The notes under the pieces: model-generated
What the model was told of the DNA's origin: nothing
Databases searched by the model: none
What the model saw: only the letters and a program-made list of their open reading frames with translations
In this document: in pieces, positions 5,336 to 11,641 of the stretch
How positions within the stretch are numbered: the first letter of the stretch is position 1
How the letters are laid out: each line of letters opens with the position of its first letter
Position numbers and translations under genes: made by a program
NCBI GenBank assembly: GCA_020849825.1
Contig: JADZFP010000262.1
Coordinates: forward strand, 1-11,641
Direction: 5' to 3'
Origin: Saprospiraceae bacterium
Lineage (GTDB): Bacteria > Bacteroidota > Bacteroidia > Chitinophagales > Saprospiraceae
DNA length: 11,641 bases

Positions 5336-8310
5336 ATTTTTATGATGAGTTGGCTAGCGACAAAATCTCTTCCAGAGAGACGGATAAGGTAATGGCCGGA
5401 GGGTTGCCCGGAAAGATCGATTTGCCAGGTCAGGCTGTCGTTACGGTGTACGGAAACGTTTAATTCCCGACCCATTACGTCGAAGACTTTGAGAACGCAG
5501 CTCTCGTCGCAAGGAAATGCGGCCGACACCGTGACGGAATGCCCGGTCGGGTTTGGAAAAACGGAAAAGCCTCGGGAAGCCAATTCTTTTGTACTGGAAA
5601 GCGCCTGATCCAAACGGATTTTGCTCATAAATCCTTCCAGTATTCCACCTCCATAGACAGGTTGATAATAAGATAAAGGCGTTTCCTGGGCCAGCGGAAT
5701 GCGTCTTTCAAAAATATTGGAGTTCGACCGGGACTGCCCGCCAATCACCACGAAATATTGATCATTGACGCTGGCCGAGGCGATTTCGCGCGAACGGTCG
5801 TCCTGTTCGCCGCCCCAGAATGTGCAGAATCGCTGTTGCATCCCCGGACCGAAAACTGCCAGAAAAGCATCCTCCCGAGTCCCGTTTAATCCTCGATTGA
5901 TTTCTTCATGAAAAAAAATGTTGTCCGGGACGACGTTGTAAACTGGGAAGTCAGCACTTTTAGTTGGGCCAGTAAAAATCAGATTTTCTCCGTCGTAAAT
6001 AGCGCAGCCTCCATCATGTGGGCCTTGGTCTGTGGAGGGCGCGTAAAATTCGTCGCCTGATCCTCCAAAATAGGTGGTATACTGTTGTGTATTGGCGCTG
6101 GAAAATTTTGCTATAAAAATATCTGAAGTGCCTCCATTGAAGGAACCATCGTAATACCCGCCGGCGCCCGAATTTATTACGGGTAAATCGGTGCTGCCAG
6201 TCGAACCAACGACAAAAAGATTATCATCTAGGTCTACTACTGCGCTGTTCAACTGGTCATCGGCAGTACCGCCGAAGAAAGTAGACCATCTCATAGCTCT
6301 GTCTTTATCAAACTTCATGATCCAGCCGTCTGTGTCTCCATTTGTAGGAAAGTTTTGCAGGTATTCACCATTGTCAGCCAACACGGGAAAGGTATTGGTG
6401 CAAAATATATTGGATTGTCCAACCATGTATAGGTTGTCTTGAGAATCGAAAGTGATGTCATGTGCACCGATATCGCTGCCGTCGCAAGCCAGGCGAGTCG
6501 CCCATACTAACGCATCTGAGTTGTCAAATTCGGCGATGAATCCTGTGCCGTAGTTTTGAGAATACGCCATGCCTGTAGCCGTTGTTGGGAAGGTGCTCGT
6601 CCAATCGTCCTGTAGTTGTATTGCGCCACCTATACATAGGTTTCCTTGGCCATTTAGCCTCGCTATGGTAACACTTTCTTGTGCAGAGGGAGGGTTTGAA
6701 GAATTGTATGTTCCTGGGTCACCAAAATAGGTCGCCCATCCTAAGGTCCCTATTGTAGATTCGAGCCGGACAATAAATCCCCGAAAACTTCCGTCATTGG
6801 GACTCGGCCAAAACACGTCACTGAAATAAGCGCTGCCATCATCCAGAAGTGGAAAGTCCAAAGCGTCTGTACGGCCTACAAAATAAATCGAACCAGAACT
6901 GGTTTCGCCAAATCCAGCTAGATTCCCTTGTTTAAACACTATATCTAGGCCGTATTCGAATATTGTATTATCGCCATCTGCTGCCTGGGCGCCTCCATAA
7001 TATGTCACCCATCGTCTCTCCCCCTGATAATTGAATTTCCCGGCGAAGGCGTCGCGATCCGCGCGTAATTGATCTTGACTAGCGTTTAAGGTTGGAAATA
7101 AGTTACTCTTTGTAGTTCCAGTAAAGTATATATCACCACTCAATCCATCTGTTTCCAGGCCGATTACTTGATCCTCATTTGTGTCGCCGTAATAAGTTGA
7201 CCAATATACCTCCTCTGGGTTGTCATCCTCTCGATCCCTCCCGATCTTGATCACCAGCGTCTTTGACCCGTCATAGCTCCCGGTCGTAATGCCGATCTTC
7301 CCATCCCCGCCGATCGAATACGCCGGCTGCCAGGCCGTAATAGCTGTTTCCGTGCCTTCGCTGCTGATCAGGACGGCCGTTGGCTGCGGCAGGTACAGGT
7401 CTTCCAGCAAGGTCTCGATCGTCAAAACGCCACTCGTCACGCTTTGAGCCGTCTGCCCGTCAAAATCCATCCGGATGTCGTCCGGATCGCTGCCGGGTTT
7501 GCAGATCAGGCGGATGAACAACCCGTCCTGTCCCTGGCCGTACAGGGCGTCGATGTTGTTGTACAGGTCGTTGTGCAGCACCTTGTTTTCCAGAGGAACG
7601 CGTTCGCGGCCTTCCGGGATGTGGCCCAGATAGAAGTTGTAGTGGGCATCCTGTTGTTCGAGCGGGGAAGCGACGGTGCGTCTCTCGGCAGCCGTGGTGT
7701 AAAACGACAGGTCGATCAGGGCCATGGTGTCGGTGCTGGTTGGGATGGTGTCGATGTGGGCGAAGACGTAACTGACAGAGGCGTCAGATATGTACACGTT
7801 CGGGTACATACTGCGTGTGTAGAAACGCTGAGCGCTGACCGGATCGCCGTCCGTATTGAGCAACTGACCCCTGTTTTCGATAAAGGGGGCATTGACGTTC
7901 TCGTTTTGGGGTTTTACGAGAGTATAGGCGGCATATTGAATCGTCATCAGACTTTGGCTGTTGTCATGACCGAGGCTGGGGCCTGTTACTACGAAGTTTC
8001 CACTGCCGTCGGGCGTGAGTTGCTGGATCATATCGTCGCGGTTGGCCAGTCCGTTGAAGGTATCCGACCAGCGCAGGCTGCCGGTATTGCCGTATAGGCC
8101 GACGTAAAAGTCTTTGTTGCCTTTCCGGGTGAGATAGCCCCCCACGAACAGGTCGCCGCTGCCTGTCAGGTGGAGGTCGGCCAATTCGTCGGGACCATCA
8201 TCAGGGCCGTCGATTATTTGAGACCAGCTGAGTGCGCCGCCGGAACTGTATTGCAGCAGGATGCCATTGCGGTTGTTGCCGCTGCCGGTGGTATAGCCCG
8301 ACACGTACAC
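5332..8310 (-). CDS. C-terminal fragment of frameshifted T9SS protein: ENRGQ module, SBBP-type propeller, sorting tail
   Basis: This 992-residue open frame has no signal peptide, and its only start upstream of the conserved part is a GTG inside the repeat GKVYVSG. It is therefore the downstream part of the gene starting at 9272. Residues 1-130 continue the N-terminal propeller repeats. About 143-355 is the ENRGQ module (APFIENRGQ, YNFYLGHIPEGRERVP, NNIDALYGQ, PGSDPDDI) that commonly precedes SBBP repeats (DUF7948, as I recall). Residues 368-900 hold seven WxTYFGG-type repeats, near 370, 434, 525, 603, 675, 744 and 828, each followed by a strand like NLFVVGSTGSTDLP, consistent with a second seven-bladed propeller. 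Residues about 914-992 form the type A T9SS sorting domain (FSVFPNPTGHSVTVS, LKVFDVMGREL, PSGHYLIRLSG). The stop TGA overlaps the ATG of the next gene. DNA encoding the SBBP repeats is distinctly lower in GC than the DNA before it. Confidence 0.85.
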   Translation of the reverse strand: MYVSGYTTGSGNNRNGILLQYSSGGALSWSQIIDGPDDGPDELADLHLTGSGDLFVGGYLTRKGNKDFYVGLYGNTGSLRWSDTFNGLANRDDMIQQLTPDGSGNFVVTGPSLGHDNSQSLMTIQYAAYTLVKPQNENVNAPFIENRGQLLNTDGDPVSAQRFYTRSMYPNVYISDASVSYVFAHIDTIPTSTDTMALIDLSFYTTAAERRTVASPLEQQDAHYNFYLGHIPEGRERVPLENKVLHNDLYNNIDALYGQGQDGLFIRLICKPGSDPDDIRMDFDGQTAQSVTSGVLTIETLLEDLYLPQPTAVLISSEGTETAITAWQPAYSIGGDGKIGITTGSYDGSKTLVIKIGRDREDDNPEEVYWSTYYGDTNEDQVIGLETDGLSGDIYFTGTTKSNLFPTLNASQDQLRADRDAFAGKFNYQGERRWVTYYGGAQAADGDNTIFEYGLDIVFKQGNLAGFGETSSGSIYFVGRTDALDFPLLDDGSAYFSDVFWPSPNDGSFRGFIVRLESTIGTLGWATYFGDPGTYNSSNPPSAQESVTIARLNGQGNLCIGGAIQLQDDWTSTFPTTATGMAYSQNYGTGFIAEFDNSDALVWATRLACDGSDIGAHDITFDSQDNLYMVGQSNIFCTNTFPVLADNGEYLQNFPTNGDTDGWIMKFDKDRAMRWSTFFGGTADDQLNSAVVDLDDNLFVVGSTGSTDLPVINSGAGGYYDGSFNGGTSDIFIAKFSSANTQQYTTYFGGSGDEFYAPSTDQGPHDGGCAIYDGENLIFTGPTKSADFPVYNVVPDNIFFHEEINRGLNGTREDAFLAVFGPGMQQRFCTFWGGEQDDRSREIASASVNDQYFVVIGGQSRSNSNIFERRIPLAQETPLSYYQPVYGGGILEGFMSKIRLDQALSSTKELASRGFSVFPNPTGHSVTVSAAFPCDESCVLKVFDVMGRELNVSVHRNDSLTWQIDLSGQPSGHYLIRLSGRDFVASQLIIKI

Positions 8311-8393
8311 TTTACCTGTGGCGTCGACTGCTATGCCACGCCCGGCATCGTCCAGACTGGCTGCGCCGTTGTAAGTAGCCGTCCAGACAATGT

Positions 8394-9272
8394 TCAGGTC
8401 CGCATCCAGTTTGATGGTTTTGATATTGAGCCCTGCCCCGTGGCGCCCAAAGCACCAGTGATATAGGTGTTGCCCGAGGCATCGAAGGCCACGGCATTCG
8501 CTCGTTCGATTGAAGTGCCGCCTGCATTGCTAACGCGGTAATTGTTCAGCGTGCCGTTACTTTTTTCGTAATCGAGTGTGACGTATTCCCAGGTGGACAA
8601 GGCCGTCTGGGTTGGGCCGGTTATGATGACGCTGCTGCCTTGTAAGGCGATGGTTCCGCCAGCGTCGACCAACGAGGCGTTATTGTAGGTTTGAGTCCAT
8701 TGAGCCGTGCCGCTGGAGTTATAGCGGATGGTTACTACGTCGACGTTCGTCGAAGATGTCCAGGCCGCGCCGGTGACAAACACGTCGTTGTTGCTGTCGC
8801 ACACCAAAGCTGCGCCTCCATCGTAGGAGTTGCCGGCCCCGTTATAGGTTTTCGACCACTGCTGAGTACCGCTGGGACTGTATTTTACGACAAATAAATC
8901 ATAATTATTGGCACTGCCGTTGTAGGCGGCCCCCGTCACGAGCACATTTCCTGATGCATCAATGGCAACGTCGCCTACGTGTACGTTTCCGGCTGTATTG
9001 AGGGTATAGGTGACGCTCCACAACAGGGAGCCGCCGCTGGAATATTTGGACAGCAACATACCGTAAGTCGAGCTGGCGGCGCTGTTGAGCGTCGAAGTGG
9101 CCACGTAGGTCTGGTGCGAACTATTGATCGCCGAGGCGCTTCTGTTTACAAAATCTTCCGACATGGCGCCGCCTGTCTGCACCCAAGCGCGATAATAGAT
9201 TGATTGAGGCTGGGCATACAGGCCAGAAAAAGTCAGGCACAATAAAATGATCGCGGTTTGAATCTTTTTCAT
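8394..9272 (-). CDS. N-terminal fragment of frameshifted T9SS protein: signal peptide and first propeller repeats
   Basis: The 292-residue frame begins with a clear signal peptide (MKKIQTAIILLCLTFSGLYA, cleavage before QPQ). It then has propeller-type repeats of about 55 residues: GNVLVTGAAYNG, YDLFVVKYSPSGTQQW, NDVFVTGAAW, VDVVTIRYNSSGTAQW, GNTYITGALG. After GATGQG the pattern breaks off into 11 unrelated residues and a TGA at 8394. In the next frame the pattern resumes at once (NIKTIKLDADLNIVW, GKVYVSGYTTG). Adding one base restores a single 1313-residue protein. The ATG at 9272 is chosen because it opens the signal peptide; a TTG at 9365 would add 31 polar residues in front of it. Read as it stands, the fragment would be exported to the periplasm but lacks the sorting tail needed for T9SS. 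Confidence 0.82.
   Translation of the reverse strand: MKKIQTAIILLCLTFSGLYAQPQSIYYRAWVQTGGAMSEDFVNRSASAINSSHQTYVATSTLNSAASSTYGMLLSKYSSGGSLLWSVTYTLNTAGNVHVGDVAIDASGNVLVTGAAYNGSANNYDLFVVKYSPSGTQQWSKTYNGAGNSYDGGAALVCDSNNDVFVTGAAWTSSTNVDVVTIRYNSSGTAQWTQTYNNASLVDAGGTIALQGSSVIITGPTQTALSTWEYVTLDYEKSNGTLNNYRVSNAGGTSIERANAVAFDASGNTYITGALGATGQGSISKPSNWMRT
8426..8447 (-). other. Frameshift site (missing base, probably in a G-run)
   Basis: Upstream codons read A-T-G-Q-G in one frame; downstream codons read N-I-K-T-I-K in the +1-shifted frame. The run of four C on the plus strand at 8436-8439 is the likeliest place: a fifth C would give GATGAGLNIKT, which fits the repeat pattern. The exact base cannot be fixed from this sequence alone. 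Confidence 0.75.
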
Positions 9273-9406
9273 GTTTTTAGGCTTTTGATGAATGAAAAGT
9301 TTTTCAATTGGGATTAAAACGGCGAGAAATTCCGTTGAAATGGTTTGCGAGTAATTCTTGTCCAATCAGGTATGCAACCGCTATGGCCAGCGGGCAAACG
9401 CCCCGC

Positions 9407-9434
9407 TAAACCTAATAATTGCAATAAAATCAAA
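9407..9434 (-). promoter_or_regulatory. Candidate promoter of the propeller operon
   Basis: On the minus strand TTTG (9434-9431) is followed after 16 bases by TAGGTTTA (9414-9407), one mismatch from the Bacteroidota -7 consensus TAnnTTTG. Transcription would begin near 9400, giving a leader of about 130 bases before the ATG at 9272. The start codon is preceded by AAAAAC rather than a Shine-Dalgarno sequence, as is common in the phylum. Confidence 0.4.
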
Positions 9435-9638
9435 TGCAGCCCCCTCGGAGCGGCAATGACAATCGACGATAAATCAGACAGGAATTCTCGCAAATAACAT
9501 TTGGTCGGGGATTAAGCGCTTTGCAGCGCCACAGCACACGGAGAATGGATAGGATTAGAACATGTCTGTTATGCTGATAAGGCTAATGCAAATATATAAA
9601 GGGAGCTGCTTAATTCCAATGTTTTTTCACGCCAATAT

Positions 9639-9671
9639 AAAAAAAGCGCAGCGTGACTCAACACGCTGCGC
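9639..9671 (-). terminator. Rho-independent terminator of the FAS1 lipoprotein gene
   Basis: GCGCAGCGTG (9646-9655) and CACGCTGCGC (9662-9671) form a perfect 10-bp stem with a 6-base loop. On the minus strand it is followed at once by seven T (9645-9639). It begins 34 bases past the stop of the FAS1 gene and separates that gene from the propeller operon. Confidence 0.92.
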
Positions 9672-9704
9672 CCTTCGCATTTATACAAAGGATGAATCAG
9701 CCGA

Positions 9705-10742
9705 TCAGGGCAGCAGCACCTGATCGATCACGTGGATCACGCCGTTGCGGGCGAGGATGTCGGTAGCGACGATGTTGGAACCCATTGCATTGCCGGTGCC
9801 TTTTACTTTCGGGCCGCCGGCGAGCGTAATGTTTACGTTGTTGCCGGCCAGCAGGGTGGGGGCGTTGATATTTTCACGCAGGTCGGCCGAGAATACACGG
9901 CCGCTGATGAGGTGGTAGCGCAGCACGTTGCGGAGCAGGTTGATGGTGGCCGGGTCGGTGATCGACTTGATGTTGGCGGCGTTGTTGAGCGGGGCCGGCA
10001 GCGCTGCGAAAGCGGCGTCGGTCGGGGCAAATACCGTGAAATTGTTGGTCGGCGCCATGAGGGCGTTGGTCAGACCGGTTTTTTGTACGGCTGCGACGAG
10101 GGCCGTGAAGCCGCCGTTGCTGATGGCTACCTGGGCGATGTCTTGCGTCGGGAAGAACAACACTTTGTTCACCACGTGGATCACGCCGTTGCTGGCCTGA
10201 ATGTCGGCAGCGATTACTTTGCTGTTGCCGTTGACAAACACGGCGCCGGCAGCGTCGCGGCTGATGTAGAGCACGTTGTCGTTGGGCGTGGCGGCATTTT
10301 TGTAGGTCGGGTAGCTGCCGTTGGGCAATTGAGCGGCCGTGCGTGCGCCCAGTGCGACGTGGTAGCGCAGAATGGCGCGCAGGGTGTTGATCGTGCTCGG
10401 GTCCGTGATGCTCTCAATGTTCTGAGCGTTGTTGACCGGCGCCGGGAGTGCGGCAAAAGCGGCGTTGTTCGGAGCAAACACCGTGGCGTTGAGGCCTACG
10501 TTGCTGAGGAAACCAACCTGATTGGTTTTGACAACAGCAGCAACCAGGGTGCTGAAATCCGGGTTTGAGAGGGCGATGTCGACGATCGTGTTGTTCGAAC
10601 GGTCGCCGGCAAGGGCAGATGTGTCGGACGGCAGTTGTTCGCTCAGGTTTTCTTTCTGGCAGGCGGTGAAAGCCAGCATCAGGGCTACCGGAAACACGAA
10701 CAGGCGGAGGAGTTGGCCGGTGGTACGAGTGAATTGGTACAT
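9705..10742 (-). CDS. Lipoprotein with two fasciclin (FAS1) domains
   Basis: The 345-residue protein has a lipoprotein signal (hydrophobic 11-26, lipobox FTAC with C28 as the lipidated residue, then QKEN). Two FAS1 domains follow, about 50-198 and 200-345. Each has the H1 motif TVFAPxxAAFAALP (87-100 and 236-249), the YH motif (127-128 and 276-277) and the closing GVIHVxxxVL (186-195 and 334-343). FAS1 domains mediate adhesion to proteins, polysaccharides or other cells; in Bacteroidota such lipoproteins are usually outer-membrane anchored, though their ligands are mostly unknown. The two domains are very alike: 33 of 42 residues match between 87-128 and 236-277, pointing to duplication within the gene. 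The ATG at 10742 lacks a Shine-Dalgarno sequence. A terminator lies just downstream, so the gene is its own transcription unit, divergent from the MFS gene. Confidence 0.93.
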   Translation of the reverse strand: MYQFTRTTGQLLRLFVFPVALMLAFTACQKENLSEQLPSDTSALAGDRSNNTIVDIALSNPDFSTLVAAVVKTNQVGFLSNVGLNATVFAPNNAAFAALPAPVNNAQNIESITDPSTINTLRAILRYHVALGARTAAQLPNGSYPTYKNAATPNDNVLYISRDAAGAVFVNGNSKVIAADIQASNGVIHVVNKVLFFPTQDIAQVAISNGGFTALVAAVQKTGLTNALMAPTNNFTVFAPTDAAFAALPAPLNNAANIKSITDPATINLLRNVLRYHLISGRVFSADLRENINAPTLLAGNNVNITLAGGPKVKGTGNAMGSNIVATDILARNGVIHVIDQVLLP

Positions 10743-10941
10743 AAGAGGAAAATGATTGGTTGTGAGTTGTTTTGTTTAATAAATCAAATGATTTTTAATT
10801 GAAAGTATAAACAAAATGGCTCCCTTATGGTTTTTGACGCCCCTTTACAAACCCATCGTTATGACTAAAACTGGCAAGTTTGGCTCAAGTGGAGAAAAAA
10901 GGGGCTATGCTGTTGAACAAAATCGAATGATCTTGTCCGCC

Positions 10942-10949
10942 TAATTTTG
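10942..10949 (+). promoter_or_regulatory. Candidate -7 element of the MFS transporter gene
   Basis: TAATTTTG matches the Bacteroidota -7 consensus TAnnTTTG perfectly. It ends only 5 bases before the ATG at 10955, which would put the transcription start at or beside the start codon, giving a leaderless or near-leaderless mRNA. A -33 element at the usual spacing is not obvious; the nearest TTG (10913-10915) is 26 bases upstream. Confidence 0.42.
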
Positions 10950-10954
10950 CCAAC

Positions 10955-11641
10955 ATGAATTCAACGACTACTCCCGGTTCTTCCTACCGTCTGCTCAATG
11001 CGGCCGTCATCGTAGCGGCCCTGGGCTACTTTGTGGATATTTACGATTTGTTGCTTTTCGGCTTCGTGCGCCAGAAAAGCCTCCTGTCGCTCGGCTTTAC
11101 CGCCGAACAGGCCTTCGACATCGGGCTTTCGCTTCAAAACTGGCAAATGTTCGGCCTGCTCGTGGGCGGGATTCTCTGGGGCGTACTGGGCGATAAAAAG
11201 GGGCGGGTGCGCGTCCTTTATTTTTCCATCGCCCTGTACTCGGTGGCCAACATCCTCAACGGATTTGCTACCGGCTATGCCGACTACGCTTTCTACCGTT
11301 TCGTTGCCGGGATCGGGCTGGCTGGCGAACTGGGCGCCGGCATCACCCTGGTCAGCGAAGTATTGCCCAAAGAAAAACGCGGCTACGGCACCACGCTGGT
11401 TGCGGCCATCGGTCTTTCGGGGGCCTTGCTGGCCTGGGTGATCGAGCACAATTTTCCCTGGCGCACCTGCTATTTCATCGGCGGCGGCCTTGGTATTTTG
11501 CTGTTGGTGCTGCGCATCAGCGTGTCCGAATCGGGTATTTTTAACCGCCTGAAACAGCAGGAACACGTCAGTCGGGGCAATTTTTTCGCGCTGTTTACGA
11601 GTTGGGACCGCGCGGTGCGTTTCCTGCGTTGCATTTTTATC
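10955..11641 (+). CDS. MFS transporter, N-terminal half (3' end off the window)
   Basis: The frame is open from ATG 10955 to the window edge, giving 229 residues with no stop. It covers roughly the first six transmembrane helices. The hallmark loop 2-3 motif A reads GVLGDKKGR at 76-84 (D80, G83, R84). Helix 4 has RFVAGIGLAGELG (115-127) and the following loop EVLPKEKRG (135-143). Helix 6 begins after WRTCYFIGGGLG (169-180) and is followed by SESGIF (191-196), equivalent to the common family motif ESP. D28 and D31 in helix 1 (YFVDIYDLLLFG) resemble the charged helix 1 of proton-linked metabolite/aromatic-acid and sugar porters. The substrate cannot be named. A full member would be about 400-450 residues. 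It is divergent from the FAS1 gene across 212 bp. Confidence 0.88.
   Translation, partial: MNSTTTPGSSYRLLNAAVIVAALGYFVDIYDLLLFGFVRQKSLLSLGFTAEQAFDIGLSLQNWQMFGLLVGGILWGVLGDKKGRVRVLYFSIALYSVANILNGFATGYADYAFYRFVAGIGLAGELGAGITLVSEVLPKEKRGYGTTLVAAIGLSGALLAWVIEHNFPWRTCYFIGGGLGILLLVLRISVSESGIFNRLKQQEHVSRGNFFALFTSWDRAVRFLRCIFI

Larger units (their letters stand above)
5332..9272 (-). pseudogene. Full extent of the large T9SS double-propeller gene, interrupted by a one-base frameshift
   Basis: The two fragments (8394-9272 and 5332-8310) belong to one gene. The span is 3941 bases, one short of 3942, which would encode exactly 1313 residues plus a stop. Restored order: signal peptide (1-20), first propeller (about 25-450), ENRGQ module (about 464-676), SBBP-type propeller (about 690-1220), T9SS type A sorting domain (about 1235-1313). 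Everything on both sides of the break is intact and conserved-looking, so the lesion is either a sequencing or assembly slip or a very recent mutation. It is the first gene of an operon with the 473-residue propeller gene, read from the candidate promoter at 9407-9434. Confidence 0.78.
9273..9704. other. Non-coding region between the FAS1 lipoprotein gene and the propeller operon
   Basis: This stretch of 432 bases holds, from right to left, the intrinsic terminator of the FAS1 gene (9639-9671), about 200 bases with no recognisable signal except a GCGCT/AGCGC dyad (9516-9529), then the candidate promoter (9407-9434) and leader of the propeller operon. An AGCGGG/CCCGCT dyad (9389-9407) abuts the -7 element and could be an operator or the 5' end hairpin of the transcript. 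No credible gene lies here on either strand. Confidence 0.7.

Noticed and set aside
7444..8097. Plus-strand open frame of 217 codons
   Set aside because: It is antisense to the ENRGQ module, and its composition mirrors the real gene.
8312..8527. Third minus-strand frame across the frameshift
   Set aside because: It is neither of the two frames carrying the propeller pattern and has no recognisable sequence; it is only an open stretch by chance.
9516..9529. GCGCT/AGCGC hairpin
   Set aside because: The stem is only 5 bp and there is no T tract on either strand, so it is not a convincing terminator; chance is likely.
9561..9720. Short plus-strand frame starting with ATG in the intergenic region
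   Set aside because: It runs through the terminator stem and into the end of the FAS1 gene, with no promoter or recognisable product.
9732..10568. Plus-strand open frame of 278 codons
   Set aside because: It is an antisense frame of the FAS1 gene, made almost wholly of G, V and R-rich low-complexity sequence.
10781..10794. AAATCA/TGATTT palindrome between the FAS1 and MFS genes
   Set aside because: It is short and lies in AT-rich sequence where such dyads are common; it could be an operator but nothing supports that.
10961..11566. Minus-strand open frame of 201 codons
   Set aside because: It is antisense to the MFS gene, which carries motif A and regular membrane helices.

Overview
The window looks like a chromosomal piece of a Bacteroidota bacterium, most likely near Saprospirales/Chitinophagales. 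Three lines of evidence point there. Two secreted proteins end in type A C-terminal sorting domains of the type IX secretion system (T9SS), which is confined to that phylum. Candidate promoters follow the Bacteroidota pattern (TTTG near -33, TAnnTTTG near -7). The large adhesin-type protein at the left edge has the mature start THIVGGEITY, which I know from Saprospiraceae-like genomes. Shine-Dalgarno sequences are largely absent, also usual for the phylum. No rRNA, tRNA, CRISPR array, insertion sequence or phage gene is visible.

Layout from left to right. 1-1008 (-): N-terminal 336 residues of a large secreted PKD-type surface protein that runs off the left edge. 1119-1832 (+): exported SGNH/GDSL hydrolase. 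1816-2382 (-): Nudix hydrolase resembling ADP-ribose/ADP-sugar pyrophosphatases, whose 3' end overlaps that of the SGNH gene. 2449-3906 (+): GltP-like glutamate/dicarboxylate symporter. 3914-5335 (-): T9SS-exported protein with seven propeller-like repeats. 5332-9272 (-): a very large T9SS-exported propeller protein, split by a one-base frameshift near 8436-8439 into fragments 8394-9272 and 5332-8310. 9273-9704: non-coding, with a candidate promoter for the propeller genes and a clear intrinsic terminator for the next gene. 9705-10742 (-): lipoprotein with two closely similar fasciclin (FAS1) domains. 10955-end (+): N-terminal 229 residues of an MFS transporter.

How the genes relate. The two propeller genes form the only convincing operon: the stop of the first overlaps the start of the second (ATGA), and both products carry a signal peptide and a sorting tail, so both should be exported together to the cell surface or medium. 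The other genes are single units in divergent or convergent pairs. Overall the region is a cell-envelope and surface-protein segment mixed with ordinary uptake and housekeeping enzymes.

The points most worth a second look are the frameshift that separates a signal peptide from its sorting tail, the coupled pair of propeller proteins, a sharp fall in GC that begins at a domain boundary inside the large gene, a perfect 12-bp hairpin inside the second propeller gene, and the recently duplicated FAS1 domains. I see no convincing evidence of a wholly new defence or mobile system here.
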